From Sphingomonadales bacterium (lineage in GTDB: Bacteria; Pseudomonadota; Alphaproteobacteria; Sphingomonadales; Sphingomonadaceae), in NCBI GenBank assembly GCA_016707885.1, contig JADJGU010000003.1, positions 1 through 64,000 on the forward strand: a stretch of 64,000 nucleotides of DNA, in the 5' to 3' direction. The number at the start of each line of letters is the position of its first letter. Positions within the stretch are counted from its first letter, which is position 1. Under the pieces are notes generated by a model, which was not told the origin of the DNA, ran no database searches, and worked only from the letters and a program-made list of their open reading frames with translations. Made by a program: the position numbers and the translations under genes. Of the stretch, positions 18,915 to 28,306 are shown in pieces.

Positions 18915-20621
18915 CTAATCTTCGCGTTCCTTGACCTTAGCATTATATTCCCGACGGAGTGTAACCCGGTCGATCTTCTGGGTGCCGAGCCGTGGAAGCG
19001 GCTCATGCACGCGCCAAAAGTGAACTGGTACCTTGAATGGGGCAAGCTTTGCCTGAAGGAAGCTCTTCAGTTCGTCGGGCGAAAGCTCGCTTCCTTCTTT
19101 GGTGAAATAAACCAGTCCCGGGACTTCGCCATAGCGATCATCCGCAATGCCGAAGACCGACAATTCGGCGACTGCATCATGTTCATAGGCTGCGGCTTCA
19201 ACCTCCGGGCAACTGATATTCTCACCGCCGCGGATTATGATATCTTTCTTACGGTCAACGATGAACAGATAGCCATCCTCGTCCAGATAGCCAATGTCGC
19301 CGGTGCGGAAATAGCCGTCGGATGTGAAGGCGGCACGGGTTGCCTCTTCATTCTCCCAATAGCCATTGAAATTGGCGATAGAGCGGATGCATACCTCGCC
19401 TCGCTCGCCCTGCGGCATTTTAATGCCATCGTCGTCAAGAATAGCGAGATCAACCAGCGGTTTCGTCGCGGGTCCAGTACTCGATGGCTTCGCCAGATAA
19501 TTTTCGGTGAAATTCCCGCAACCGACGCCATTGGTTTCGGTCAGGCCATAGCCGAGTAGCGGGAAGCCCCATTCCATTTCCTGTTTGATGCGTTTTACAT
19601 GCTCGACCGGGCGCGGCGCTCCGCCTGCGGCAAAGGCCGTGCACGATGTCAGATCATATTTCAGGCGGTTGGGATGCGTTGCTATTTCGATGCTCATCAA
19701 TGGAACGCCGACAAAATAGGTAATCTTTTCTTTTTCGATCAGCTGCATGGCGTGCTCGGCATCCCACTTGGGCATCATCACGAGCTTGCGACCTATAACG
19801 AAGCTTTGCAGCAATACCGGAACTGCTGCGGTCACATGGAACAATGGTACATTGAGCAAGGTGGCAGGTTGCATGGTCGGTGCTTCGCCGGTCGACGCCA
19901 ATATCTCGAAAAACACCAGTGTCTGGCCAACATAACTCATGGCCCCTTGAACGACGCCGCGATGATCCGACCAGGCCCCTTTCGATTGCCCGGTTGAGCC
20001 CGATGTATAGAGGATTGTTGCCGGATCAAGGGGAGCGATAGTCGGCAAAACCGTTTCCGCATTTCCGCCCTTTGCGAGCAGGACTTTCAGCCCTTCAAGC
20101 GGAACGCAGTCATGTTCGAAAATCAGCAGATCTGCTTTGCCAACGTCTTCGCCCTGCAGCCTTGCGGCACGCTGAGCATCGGCAAGTACATATTTGCATC
20201 CGACCATGCGGATGCCCTCGGCCAGCTCGTTGCCCTGCCACCAACCATTGAGCAGTGTCGCGACCCCGCCTGCCATCAGGATGGCCATATAGGCGATGAT
20301 CCAGTTGGCCGAGTTGCGGGCTGCTATGCCCACACGCTCGCCGACCTGAAGTCCATGGCCTTCACTCAACCCTCCTGCCAATGCACGAGCCGCTGCGTGG
20401 CATTCTGCAAATGTGAATCTAAGATCGCCGTCGACCAGAAACTCCTTGTCGCCGTTGAGCGCGCAGAACATGTCGAAATAGTCGCGCAGATTTGCTGGAG
20501 CTTGCGCAATCATAGGGATTTGCACGCCATATTTCTCGACATGCGTAACTGACAATGGCCCGCCGTTATCCATGAGGCGGGCGACGGTGCTGTCAATTGC
20601 CAGATCAAGTGCTGTCGGCAT
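18915..20621 (-). CDS. Class I adenylate-forming acyl-CoA synthetase
   Basis: Activates a carboxylic acid to acyl-AMP and then acyl-CoA. The 568-residue protein carries the P-loop-like motif ILYTSGSTGQSKG, the A5 motif LLGYGLTETNGVG, the A8 hinge GYFRTGDIGYLDEDGYLFIVDR and the A10 lysine region PRLGTQKIDR. Substrate is not apparent; fatty or aromatic acids are both possible. AAAGGAG stands upstream of the ATG at 20621. It is divergent from lgt and precedes glnD. Confidence 0.9.
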   Translation of the reverse strand: MPTALDLAIDSTVARLMDNGGPLSVTHVEKYGVQIPMIAQAPANLRDYFDMFCALNGDKEFLVDGDLRFTFAECHAAARALAGGLSEGHGLQVGERVGIAARNSANWIIAYMAILMAGGVATLLNGWWQGNELAEGIRMVGCKYVLADAQRAARLQGEDVGKADLLIFEHDCVPLEGLKVLLAKGGNAETVLPTIAPLDPATILYTSGSTGQSKGAWSDHRGVVQGAMSYVGQTLVFFEILASTGEAPTMQPATLLNVPLFHVTAAVPVLLQSFVIGRKLVMMPKWDAEHAMQLIEKEKITYFVGVPLMSIEIATHPNRLKYDLTSCTAFAAGGAPRPVEHVKRIKQEMEWGFPLLGYGLTETNGVGCGNFTENYLAKPSSTGPATKPLVDLAILDDDGIKMPQGERGEVCIRSIANFNGYWENEEATRAAFTSDGYFRTGDIGYLDEDGYLFIVDRKKDIIIRGGENISCPEVEAAAYEHDAVAELSVFGIADDRYGEVPGLVYFTKEGSELSPDELKSFLQAKLAPFKVPVHFWRVHEPLPRLGTQKIDRVTLRREYNAKVKERED

Positions 20622-20697
20622 GGCGAATCTCTCCTTTGTTCTTTTTTATGTGCCCCTTTTGGCTATATAGGTGCGCAAATCCAAGAGGGGATGCGAC

Positions 20698-21567
20698 TTG
20701 ATTATTGCAACGGCCGCCGCGGCTGCAGGTGACTATCTGAAATTTACCGATCTCGGCATTGGTCCAGTTGCACTGGACCTCGGAATTTTTGAGCTGCGCT
20801 GGTATTCACTCGGCTATTTGTTCGGCATCTTGCTGGGTTATTGGCTGTTGACCAAATTGATCCGCAAGCCCGGTTCTCCGATGTCACGCGAGCATGCCGA
20901 CGATATGATTTTATACGCAACGCTCGGAATTATTTTGGGCGGGCGTATTGGCTATATCCTGTTCTATCAGCCCGGCATGCTGGCGACGCCAATTGAAGTG
21001 TTCAAGCTGTGGGAAGGCGGCATGTCGCTGCATGGCGGCACGCTGGGCACAATATTTGCGATTTGGCTGATGGCACGTAAGCACGGGCTCTCTTTCCTGC
21101 GAATGTGCGATTATATCGCCTGCTGCGTCCCCTTCGGCTTGTTCCTAGTTCGGCTGGCAAACTTCGCTAATAGTGAGTTGTGGGGCAGGGTCACCGACGT
21201 CAAATGGGCAATTATCTTCCCCAATGGCGGCGACTTGCCCCGCCATCCCAGTCAGCTCTATGAAGCTGGTGCCGAAGGGCTGTTGATGGCAGCGATATTA
21301 TGGCCACTCTTTTTTAAAACCAATGCCCGATACAAACCGGGTTTCCTCTTTGGAATGGCCGCGCTTGTTTACGGAGCAGCACGTTTCTGCATTGAGTTTG
21401 TCCGTGAACCTGACGCGCATCTTCAGCATGTTGTCGAACAGACAGGCCTTAGCATGGGGCAGTGGCTGACAATACCGATGATCTTGTTGGGCTTGTATCT
21501 GGTGGTGACGGCAAAAGGGCGCAGGCAGCGGGTTGAACCCGTTGCCGGAGCAGAAAGTGTCGCCTGA
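20698..21567 (+). CDS. lgt: Prolipoprotein diacylglyceryl transferase
   Basis: First enzyme of lipoprotein maturation: transfers diacylglycerol from phosphatidylglycerol to the lipobox cysteine. The 289-residue protein has seven TM segments and the signature regions GGRIGYILFYQPG, GGMSLHGGTLGT and RLANFANSELWGR, the last holding the family's conserved Asn/Glu residues. The probable start is TTG 20698, placed just after AGAGGGGA; an in-frame GTG at 20671 lacks such a site. Its end overlaps the start of the methyltransferase gene that follows. Confidence 0.95.
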   Translation: MIIATAAAAAGDYLKFTDLGIGPVALDLGIFELRWYSLGYLFGILLGYWLLTKLIRKPGSPMSREHADDMILYATLGIILGGRIGYILFYQPGMLATPIEVFKLWEGGMSLHGGTLGTIFAIWLMARKHGLSFLRMCDYIACCVPFGLFLVRLANFANSELWGRVTDVKWAIIFPNGGDLPRHPSQLYEAGAEGLLMAAILWPLFFKTNARYKPGFLFGMAALVYGAARFCIEFVREPDAHLQHVVEQTGLSMGQWLTIPMILLGLYLVVTAKGRRQRVEPVAGAESVA

Positions 21568-22624
21568 AGCCCAGAATTTGAGCGCGCGTCTGGCGCGGCA
21601 AATTGAAGCCAGCGGCCCCATCAGTATTGCTGAGTTCATGCGGGCATCTAACGAAGTCTATTATGGCAGTGGCGATCCGTTGGGAGCGCAAGGCGACTTT
21701 ATTACAGCGCCCGAAATCAGTCAGATGTTCGGGGAACTCATCGGTCTTTGGTTGACCGATCTATGGATGCGGTCAGGAAATCGAACCGACTGCAGATATG
21801 TCGAATTGGGCCCGGGGCGAGGGACGCTGGCTGCAGACGCGCTACGATCAATGAAGCGGTTCGATCTTGAACCCGAGTCCTGGTTTGTAGAGACTAGCGC
21901 ACCATTGCGCGAAGTTCAGTCGACCAAAGTGGAGCGATTGCATTTTTGCAGCACGATTGATGAACTGCCCGATGATGGACCTTTGCTGGTTGTGGCGAAC
22001 GAGTTTTTTGATGCTCTGCCGGTTCGGCAGCTGGTTTCAACGCATGCTGGTTGGCGCGAACGGGTGGTGGTACGGGATCGCGGCAACAAATTCTTGGCGA
22101 CGCCTGGAATGCAGGCAATGGATGCCCATGTTCCTGCCGAGTTTCGAAACGCCCCTAGCCCCAGTATTTACGAGACTTGCCCCGATGCGAGCGCCATCAT
22201 GTATGAACTGGCCGGTCGATTGACGCACCAAGGCGGTGCATTTCTGGTCATCGACTATGGTTATACTTTGCCGGGGCTGGGGAGTACCTTGCAGGCGGTC
22301 AAGGGACATGAATTTGCGGACCCGTTTGAAAATCCCGGAACACAGGATTTGACTGCGCATGTCAATTTTGTCGAGTTAGCTAATCTCGCGCGAATGCGTG
22401 GACTGCGAATCAGTGGCCCCACTGATCAGGGGGCATGGCTATCGGCTTTGGGAATTGATGCTCGAATGGCTAGCTTGGCGGATGGTTCACCTGACCAGGC
22501 TGAGGAATTGAAGAGTGCGCGAGATCGGCTGGTCGAGCCATCGGAAATGGGTAGCCTGTTCAAGGTACTGGCGATAACACACCCGGACTGGCCAGCCCCT
22601 GAAGGATTTGCGGCCTCGGTTTGA
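21557..22624 (+). CDS. NDUFAF7/MidA-type SAM-dependent methyltransferase (DUF185)
   Basis: A 355-residue putative arginine methyltransferase related to mitochondrial complex I assembly factor NDUFAF7. Recognisable parts are ISIAEFMRASNEVYYGSGDP near the N-terminus, FITAPEISQMFGELIGLW, the SAM-binding YVELGPGRGTLAADALR, ANEFFDALPVRQ and AFLVIDYGYTLPG. The chosen GTG at 21557 is preceded by GGAG and overlaps the lgt stop by 11 bases; upstream TTGs at 21533 and 21542 are alternatives. lgt followed by this gene is a common alphaproteobacterial pairing. Confidence 0.9.
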   Translation: MSPEAQNLSARLARQIEASGPISIAEFMRASNEVYYGSGDPLGAQGDFITAPEISQMFGELIGLWLTDLWMRSGNRTDCRYVELGPGRGTLAADALRSMKRFDLEPESWFVETSAPLREVQSTKVERLHFCSTIDELPDDGPLLVVANEFFDALPVRQLVSTHAGWRERVVVRDRGNKFLATPGMQAMDAHVPAEFRNAPSPSIYETCPDASAIMYELAGRLTHQGGAFLVIDYGYTLPGLGSTLQAVKGHEFADPFENPGTQDLTAHVNFVELANLARMRGLRISGPTDQGAWLSALGIDARMASLADGSPDQAEELKSARDRLVEPSEMGSLFKVLAITHPDWPAPEGFAASV

Positions 22625-22626
22625 GT

Positions 22627-23241
22627 TCAGCTTGCTGCCAGCCAGCTTGCGATTTCGGTAGCGATTTTGTTTGCAGAGCTGTTTAACGCAGCCCCCGCTT
22701 CGCTAGGTTCGATCCGGGTCACTGCGTCGCGGGCCTGAAAGCGCCGCTTCTCGATTGGTTTGCCTTTGCTCATCTTGACCGCATCAAAGATGACAACAGC
22801 TTCCATCGCAGCAGAATCGATTCCGAATTCGATCAACTGACCCGACAGGAAATGTTCGGCCTTGCCGGAGGTTTCAACCTCGCTGAGGATCAACGTGCCA
22901 TTTTTGGCTGAAACGGTTTCTGCGATCAATTGCTGAAACAATATGGCCGGTTTGTCAGCCCAAACGCTGTCTTTCAGATAGGCGATATTGCCTGCATCTA
23001 CTTGAACCGGCACTCGGTTCGTATCCAATTTGCGTGTAACTTCCGGCACCAATATGACGAGAGCATCTTTGGGCATTCCGACTTTGCTCGCGCCAGGACT
23101 CACGGTTGCATCAGACGACAGAGTAAGCAGCGAAATCGGGGCTTTGGTCCCCAAGCTGACACAAGCGGAAAGAAGTAAGGCCACGCAGCTTGCTGCAAAA
23201 ACAGAACCTAGCTCTTTGAACCGGCGATGGCTTTTCATCAT
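22627..23241 (-). CDS. ABC-type transport auxiliary lipoprotein (PqiC/MlaX-like)
   Basis: A 204-residue lipoprotein with signal peptide and lipobox LLLSAC, so it is lipidated at Cys26 and probably sits in the outer membrane facing the periplasm. The region after it (SLLTLSSDA, NIAYLKDSVWADKPAILFQQLI) fits the DUF330/PqiC family that accompanies MCE transporters. It is the last gene of the Mla operon, overlapping mlaD by four bases (ATGA). Being next to lgt is apt but likely coincidence. Confidence 0.87.
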   Translation of the reverse strand: MMKSHRRFKELGSVFAASCVALLLSACVSLGTKAPISLLTLSSDATVSPGASKVGMPKDALVILVPEVTRKLDTNRVPVQVDAGNIAYLKDSVWADKPAILFQQLIAETVSAKNGTLILSEVETSGKAEHFLSGQLIEFGIDSAAMEAVVIFDAVKMSKGKPIEKRRFQARDAVTRIEPSEAGAALNSSANKIATEIASWLAAS

Positions 23242-24212
23242 TTACTCCTGCCCGGCTCATAGTCGGGGAGTTTGGGTGCAGATACGAGCCCGCCTACACC
23301 TTGCTGGTCGAGCCTTTCGGTCACCGACTGCAGCGATGACGATAAACGGCGCAAATCGCGGGCAAGTTGATTAATCTCTGGAAGCGTTTGTGTGTTTAAG
23401 GTTTCGAGAGCGGGATTAGCGCTGTTCAGTGACGTTTCCAAAGCTGAAAGGCTACCATTGGCGGACCTCAATGTTTTGCGAAGCTCTGCCATCATAGGCT
23501 TACCTTCATTATCGAGCAGCGTATTTGCATTGGCTGAAAGTGCAGTCAGCTGCTCGGCTGCGGCACCGGCTTTGGCCAAGGTTGCGCGCGATTCCTGAAT
23601 CGCTGCTCGCAAATCGGGTGCTTGTGTCGCCAGTGAACCCGACAGATTTTCGACATTGTTGAGAATTTGTTCAATCGACTGTTGGTTCTTGTCCGACAGC
23701 ACTATATTCAGTCGCTCGGTCAGGGTAGACAGCCGTTCGACGAGTAATGGCGCACTGTTCAAAATCTCCCCGAGAGCCCCGGGTTTGGTCGGGATGACAG
23801 GTCGTCCGGCTGGGCACTCGCTCTTCGGATTCTCGACTGGACATTGGATCGGAGGCGCGCCCTTGATCGCACCATCAAGCTGAATTTCCGAAACACCGGT
23901 AAAGCCGATGCCGCTGATCGTTGCGGTCGTTCCTTGCAATATTGCCGTATCTGAATCGATAGCGATACGCACTCGGACAAAATCCGGATCCGGTCTCCAC
24001 AATTTAATATCTTTGACCTGACCCACCGGAACGCCGGCAAATGTAACGCCAGAGCCCTTGGCGATGCCGCTAACCGACTGCTGGAAGAAGATGTCATATT
24101 CGGTTTTCGCGCCATCGCCAATTCGGGACAGCCAAACGGTAAAGCCCGCGAGCACGGCCAACAGCAGCAGCGTCACCGCGCCGACTAGGACATAGTGGGA
24201 CTTAGTTTCCAT
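23238..24212 (-). CDS. mlaD: MlaD-type MCE-domain lipid-binding protein
   Basis: A 324-residue periplasmic component of the phospholipid transporter. One N-terminal TM helix (LVGAVTLLLLAVLAGFTVWL) anchors it; the MCE domain follows (VSGIAKGSGVTFAGVPVGQV, VRVRIAIDSDTAILQGT, GFTGVSEIQLDGA). After residue 150 comes a long helical/coiled-coil region (LVERLSTLTERLNIVLSD ... LRRLSSSLQSVTERLDQQG), longer than in E. coli MlaD. It probably forms a hexamer on MlaE. Located between the ATPase and the auxiliary lipoprotein. Confidence 0.92.
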   Translation of the reverse strand: METKSHYVLVGAVTLLLLAVLAGFTVWLSRIGDGAKTEYDIFFQQSVSGIAKGSGVTFAGVPVGQVKDIKLWRPDPDFVRVRIAIDSDTAILQGTTATISGIGFTGVSEIQLDGAIKGAPPIQCPVENPKSECPAGRPVIPTKPGALGEILNSAPLLVERLSTLTERLNIVLSDKNQQSIEQILNNVENLSGSLATQAPDLRAAIQESRATLAKAGAAAEQLTALSANANTLLDNEGKPMMAELRKTLRSANGSLSALETSLNSANPALETLNTQTLPEINQLARDLRRLSSSLQSVTERLDQQGVGGLVSAPKLPDYEPGRSK

Positions 24213-24265
24213 CGCCTACCTTATGGCCTCCGCTCTGTGTTTTTGTCCATGTGCTATTTCCCGGT

Positions 24266-25051
24266 TCAAATCTGACGCTCATGGCCCAGCCGGGCAGCAC
24301 GCCCTCTCGGGCCTGAGAAATATTCGTGGATCCACGGGTGGTCCGTCGAGAGAAGCTCGTCGATTTTGCCTATGGCGATCACCCGCTTGTCAGCAATTAC
24401 GGCTACGCGGTCGCAAATGGCATAAAGCGTATCCAGATCGTGCGTGATAAGAAACACCGTCAGGCCTAATGTGTCTTGCAGACTGCGGGTGAGCTCGTCA
24501 AACTTGGATGCGCCAATCGGGTCAAGGCCGGCCGTCGGCTCGTCAAGAAACAGCAGTTCGGGATCCATCGCGAGCGAACGCGCAAGTCCAGCGCGTTTTT
24601 TCATGCCCCCTGATAGTTCTGAAGGGTATTTGTGCGCTGCCTCGGGCGGAAGGCCACTCAACTGAATCTTATAACGAGCGATTTCTTCGAGCAAATCACG
24701 GTCGAATTGTGGGTAGAACTCACGCAATGGGACCTGCACATTTTCCGCAACGGTCAAAGTCGAAAACAGCGCTCCTCCCTGGAACATGACGCCCCAGCGC
24801 TTGCGCACTTCAAAGGCTTCATCCTCTTCTTTGCCGCGCATAGAGGTGCCCAAAACGGTTATCTCGCCTGCTTTGGGTTCCTGCAAGCCGATGATTGAGC
24901 GCATCAAAACGGATTTGCCAGTACCTGACCCGCCTACAACACCCAGTATCTCTCCCGCCCGAACGTCGAGATCGAGATTATCGTGAATGACCTGATCGCC
25001 GAACGCATTACGCAAGCCGCGGACCGAAATGACGGGATCGATTTCTGCCAT
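24266..25051 (-). CDS. mlaF: MlaF-type ABC transporter ATPase
   Basis: Powers the phospholipid transporter. The 261-residue protein has Walker A GGSGTGKSVL, signature LSGGMKKRAGLAR, Walker B LLFLDEPTAGLDP and the switch His (LITHDLDT). The start MAEIDPVISVRGLRNAFG at 25051 overlaps the permease stop by one base (TGATG); an in-frame ATG three codons earlier is less likely. The C-terminal tail (DHPWIHEYFSGPRGRAARL) is typical of MlaF. Confidence 0.95.
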   Translation of the reverse strand: MAEIDPVISVRGLRNAFGDQVIHDNLDLDVRAGEILGVVGGSGTGKSVLMRSIIGLQEPKAGEITVLGTSMRGKEEDEAFEVRKRWGVMFQGGALFSTLTVAENVQVPLREFYPQFDRDLLEEIARYKIQLSGLPPEAAHKYPSELSGGMKKRAGLARSLAMDPELLFLDEPTAGLDPIGASKFDELTRSLQDTLGLTVFLITHDLDTLYAICDRVAVIADKRVIAIGKIDELLSTDHPWIHEYFSGPRGRAARLGHERQI

Positions 25052-26160
25052 CAGTCCCAACCGATTTCGGTGAAAAATACGGCGAAAAAGGCATCAAGCA
25101 CGATCACGAGGAATATCGCCTGCACAACCGCAGCAGTTGTTTTAAGGCCAACCTGTTCCGCATTGCCATGGACGCGCATCCCCTGAAAGCATCCGGCAAG
25201 CGCTATGATTGCACCGAATACCGGGGCTTTAACCATGCCGACATAAAAATCCGTCAGGGGCGTCACCTCCCTTATGCGCTGCACAAATGTTGTGGGAGGC
25301 ATGTCGAGAGTCATCCAGCAAAACAATCCACCACCGACGATCGCAACAAGCGATGCATATAGTCCGAGTAATGGCATCATCAGCACGGTAGCAATCACGC
25401 GTGGGATGACGAGCGCCTCCACCGGCACGACGCCGATTGTGCGCATTGCATCGACCTCTTCGGTGATCTTCATAGTACCGATTTGCGCCGCAAAGGCTGA
25501 ACCCGACCGGCCTGCAACCATGATGGCTGTCATGAGCACGCCAAGTTCGCGCATTGTGAGGCGGCCAATCAGATTCACGGTCCAAATTTCCGCCCCGAAT
25601 TGGCGTAACTGGACTGCACCTTGCTGCGCAATGACGATACCGATTAGGAAGCTCATCAGCCCGATGATGCCCAGTGCGCGAACGCCGACCATATCGAAAT
25701 GCTGTACTACCGAATGGAAGCGCAATCTGCGGGGGTGGAGCAGTAAGTTGAAAACTGCTTTTACACATTGACCGATAAAGCCGACAAATTCGACAAAGGT
25801 ATGCGCGGTGCTGGAAACAGCTTCGCCCAGTTCTTCGAATACCCGCACCACAGGTGACAATCGCGGCGCTTCGATCATTTGTTCGTCCGAACCACTGACC
25901 GCAGCTATCAATCGCTGCGCATCCAAATCTGCGCCGATGATTGTCGCTCCCTGATCGCGCGCCGTGCGATAGACGAGCCAAGCTCCGACAGTGTCGATAT
26001 GCTCTATTCTGGTCAGATCAATCTGGATCACGCCTTCGGGTAGAGCCCGCAGCCGTTCATCCAAATCACTAATATGGGTAATGGCCAGCGTCCCACCGAG
26101 GCGTAGGACCGTTCCCCCCTCGGGCAGTTGCTCTTCGATAAAGTCTGCAGGCAGCGCCAT
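25051..26160 (-). CDS. mlaE: MlaE-type permease with fused N-terminal STAS domain
   Basis: A 369-residue protein. The first ~100 residues are a STAS-like domain (VIQIDLTRIEHIDTVGAWLVY), a role played by the separate MlaB protein in E. coli. The rest is the MlaE permease with LIGIVIAQQGAVQLRQFGAE, MRELGVLMTAIMVAGRSGSAFAA, EEVDAMRTIGV and PLTDFYVGMVKAPVFG. This fusion is common in alphaproteobacteria and explains why no mlaB gene is present. MALPADFIEEQ at 26160 was chosen as the start; twelve further in-frame codons upstream overlap the divergent promoter region. Confidence 0.94.
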   Translation of the reverse strand: MALPADFIEEQLPEGGTVLRLGGTLAITHISDLDERLRALPEGVIQIDLTRIEHIDTVGAWLVYRTARDQGATIIGADLDAQRLIAAVSGSDEQMIEAPRLSPVVRVFEELGEAVSSTAHTFVEFVGFIGQCVKAVFNLLLHPRRLRFHSVVQHFDMVGVRALGIIGLMSFLIGIVIAQQGAVQLRQFGAEIWTVNLIGRLTMRELGVLMTAIMVAGRSGSAFAAQIGTMKITEEVDAMRTIGVVPVEALVIPRVIATVLMMPLLGLYASLVAIVGGGLFCWMTLDMPPTTFVQRIREVTPLTDFYVGMVKAPVFGAIIALAGCFQGMRVHGNAEQVGLKTTAAVVQAIFLVIVLDAFFAVFFTEIGWD

Positions 26161-26247
26161 AACGCCATGATTGGCGCATTCTTCCCCGCATAACAAGCTT
26201 CAAGGCTTTGCAAAAAATGAACTAGCCTTATGCTAAAGGCGATGATC

Positions 26248-26946
26248 ATGGCGCCCAAGATCCGCATCGCAATTTATGACATGGACAAAACGGTCACGCG
26301 CCGCGCGACCTATAATGGCTTTTTGATGCACATGGCGTGGCACAAATCACCCTGGCGTTTGGCACTCGTTCCGCTTCTACCGCTTGGGCTACTTCTCTAT
26401 GCTGTTAAGCTTTGGGATCGCAGCCAGCTCAAGCAATTTGCTCAAACTCTTTTGGTTGGACGCAAGGTGCCGCGGGTGCAGTTCGCACGTCACCTTGAAC
26501 GCCATGCTGACCTCGTGCTTGGCCGTAATGTCTATCAGGAAGCCAAATGGCGGATCGATGAGGAAAAGGCCGAAGGCTATCGGCACGTTATCGCAACCGC
26601 TTCCTACCGATTATATGTCGACGCAATTGCTTCACGGCTTGGTTTTGAAGATGTTATCGCCACTGAATTGGCGACCAGCGACAGCGGTCATGTGCTCGCG
26701 CGGATTGACGGTCATAATTGCTACGATACTGCCAAGCTTGATCGGATCAAGGCATGGATGGCGGCGGAGGGTCTGGAGCGGGGTCAATGCCATATCCGGG
26801 CCTATTCTGACCATGTTTCCGATGCGCCGCTGCTGAACTTTGCCGATGAAGCCTTCGCCACCAACCCGCACCCGCCGCTGGAACGGCTGGCGCGGGAGAA
26901 AGGGTGGCAGATATTGGATTGGCGCGATGGCGATCCTCAGACCTGA
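26248..26946 (+). CDS. HAD-IB family phosphatase
   Basis: A 232-residue haloacid-dehalogenase-type hydrolase of the phosphoserine phosphatase-like IB group. Motif I is YDMDKTVTRR, motif II ATAS, and motif IV YSDHVSDAP; a hydrophobic patch (LALVPLLPLGLLLYAVKL) forms the cap region and could associate with membrane. Substrates in this group include phosphoserine and lipid phosphates. ATG 26248 has AAAGG at eight bases; ATGs at 26230 and 26242 are alternatives. It is divergent from mlaE and its stop overlaps the convergent PLP enzyme. Confidence 0.88.
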   Translation: MAPKIRIAIYDMDKTVTRRATYNGFLMHMAWHKSPWRLALVPLLPLGLLLYAVKLWDRSQLKQFAQTLLVGRKVPRVQFARHLERHADLVLGRNVYQEAKWRIDEEKAEGYRHVIATASYRLYVDAIASRLGFEDVIATELATSDSGHVLARIDGHNCYDTAKLDRIKAWMAAEGLERGQCHIRAYSDHVSDAPLLNFADEAFATNPHPPLERLAREKGWQILDWRDGDPQT

Positions 26947-28241
26947 TCAAGGGCCTGTTTGAAATCAGCGATCAGGTCGTCCGGATCTTCGATGCCGATT
27001 GAGATGCGTACCAGATTGTTGGTGATACCAAGGGTCTTTTTACGTTCTTCGGGTACCGAAAGATGGGTCGTCGCCGCCGGGTGGCTAGCAAGCGTTTCGG
27101 TGCCGCCCAGGCTGACTGCAATCTTGGCAATTTTGAGAGCATCGAGGAAGCGGAAGCTTTCCTTTTCCCCACCCTTGATGAAGACCGAAAAAGTCGAACC
27201 AGCGCCAGTGCAGTGGCGGTTGTAGATATCCTGCTGCGCTTTGTCTTCTATCATGCCCAGATAACCGAGGCCGACAACCTTCGGATGGGTTTTCAGGAAA
27301 GCGCAGACTTTCGCTGCATTCTCTCCGGCGCGTGTCATGCGCAGCTCAAGCGTTTCGAGGCTGCGGAGTAGCATCCATGAAGTGTTGGGATCGCAGATTG
27401 TGCCGATCGTGTTCCGCATCGGTCGGATTGCGTCGATCAGCGCTTGATCGCCGCACACGCCGCCTGCGACCAGATCCGAATGGCCGCCGGCATATTTGGT
27501 GAGGCTATAGACGACCAATTCGGCACCCTGCTTGATCGGTTGTTGCCACAGGGGCCCAAGGAAGGTGTTGTCGATCGCGATGGCAGGTTTCTGATCGCCG
27601 GTGAAAGCGGCGTCGCGCGCGGCGCGAACGGCCTCGACATCGACTAGTGCATTGGTCGGGTTGGCCGGGCTTTCGAGATAGACGAGCGCGACTTTGCCGC
27701 CCTTTTTCTTTGCCATCTTATGCGCGCTGGCGAGGATCTTGTCGATTTCATTGCGGCTGGCACCAGCAGGAAAATCAACAAAGGAAACACCAAAGCGCGA
27801 CAGGATGCGGGCAATCAGCGTTTCTGTCGCGGCATAAAGCGGCCCCGAATGCACAATCACGTCATTCTGGCTGACCAGCGCGAGCAGCAGGGTGGAAATC
27901 GCTGACATCCCGCTGGAAAAGACCAGCGCGTCGTCCGCCCCGTCCCAGACTGCCAGACGATCTTCGAGAATTTCCTGATTGGGCCCGTTAAAGCGCGAAT
28001 AGACAAGGCCATCCGCGGGTCCTTTGCGCTTTCCCGTGATATGCTCGAAGAAGCGTTTACCGGCTGCTGCATTCTCGAATGCAAAGGTTGAGGTGAGGAA
28101 GATTGGCGGCTTGAGCGCGCCTTCCGAAAGCACGGGATCGTAGCCATGCCCCATCATCAGCGTTGAAGGTTTGAGGGTGCGTCCGCCGATTTTCTTGATC
28201 GGCGATTTGCCCTTGCGACGGGGCGGGGTGTCATCGGTCAT
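26937..28241 (-). CDS. Cys/Met metabolism PLP-dependent enzyme (cystathionine gamma-synthase family)
   Basis: A 434-residue fold-type I PLP enzyme. The pyridoxal lysine lies in VYSLTKYAGGHSDLVAGG; other family marks are YSRFNGPNQEILEDRLAVWDGADDALVFSSGMSA (in part), IAIDNTF and SLGGTETLASHPAATTH. The lysine-rich N-terminus (RRKGKSPIKKIGGRTLKP) and inserted KMAKKKGG are typical of the sphingomonad/rhizobial branch annotated as methionine gamma-lyase-like or gamma-synthase. Exact reaction (elimination or gamma-replacement) cannot be settled from sequence. The genes on either side are unrelated. Confidence 0.88.
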   Translation of the reverse strand: MTDDTPPRRKGKSPIKKIGGRTLKPSTLMMGHGYDPVLSEGALKPPIFLTSTFAFENAAAGKRFFEHITGKRKGPADGLVYSRFNGPNQEILEDRLAVWDGADDALVFSSGMSAISTLLLALVSQNDVIVHSGPLYAATETLIARILSRFGVSFVDFPAGASRNEIDKILASAHKMAKKKGGKVALVYLESPANPTNALVDVEAVRAARDAAFTGDQKPAIAIDNTFLGPLWQQPIKQGAELVVYSLTKYAGGHSDLVAGGVCGDQALIDAIRPMRNTIGTICDPNTSWMLLRSLETLELRMTRAGENAAKVCAFLKTHPKVVGLGYLGMIEDKAQQDIYNRHCTGAGSTFSVFIKGGEKESFRFLDALKIAKIAVSLGGTETLASHPAATTHLSVPEERKKTLGITNNLVRISIGIEDPDDLIADFKQALDQV

Positions 28242-28306
28242 GCGTCAATCTCCTTGAGCGCTGCCTATAGCAATATTTGTTTCAATTGAAACTAAATTGC
28301 GCGTCT

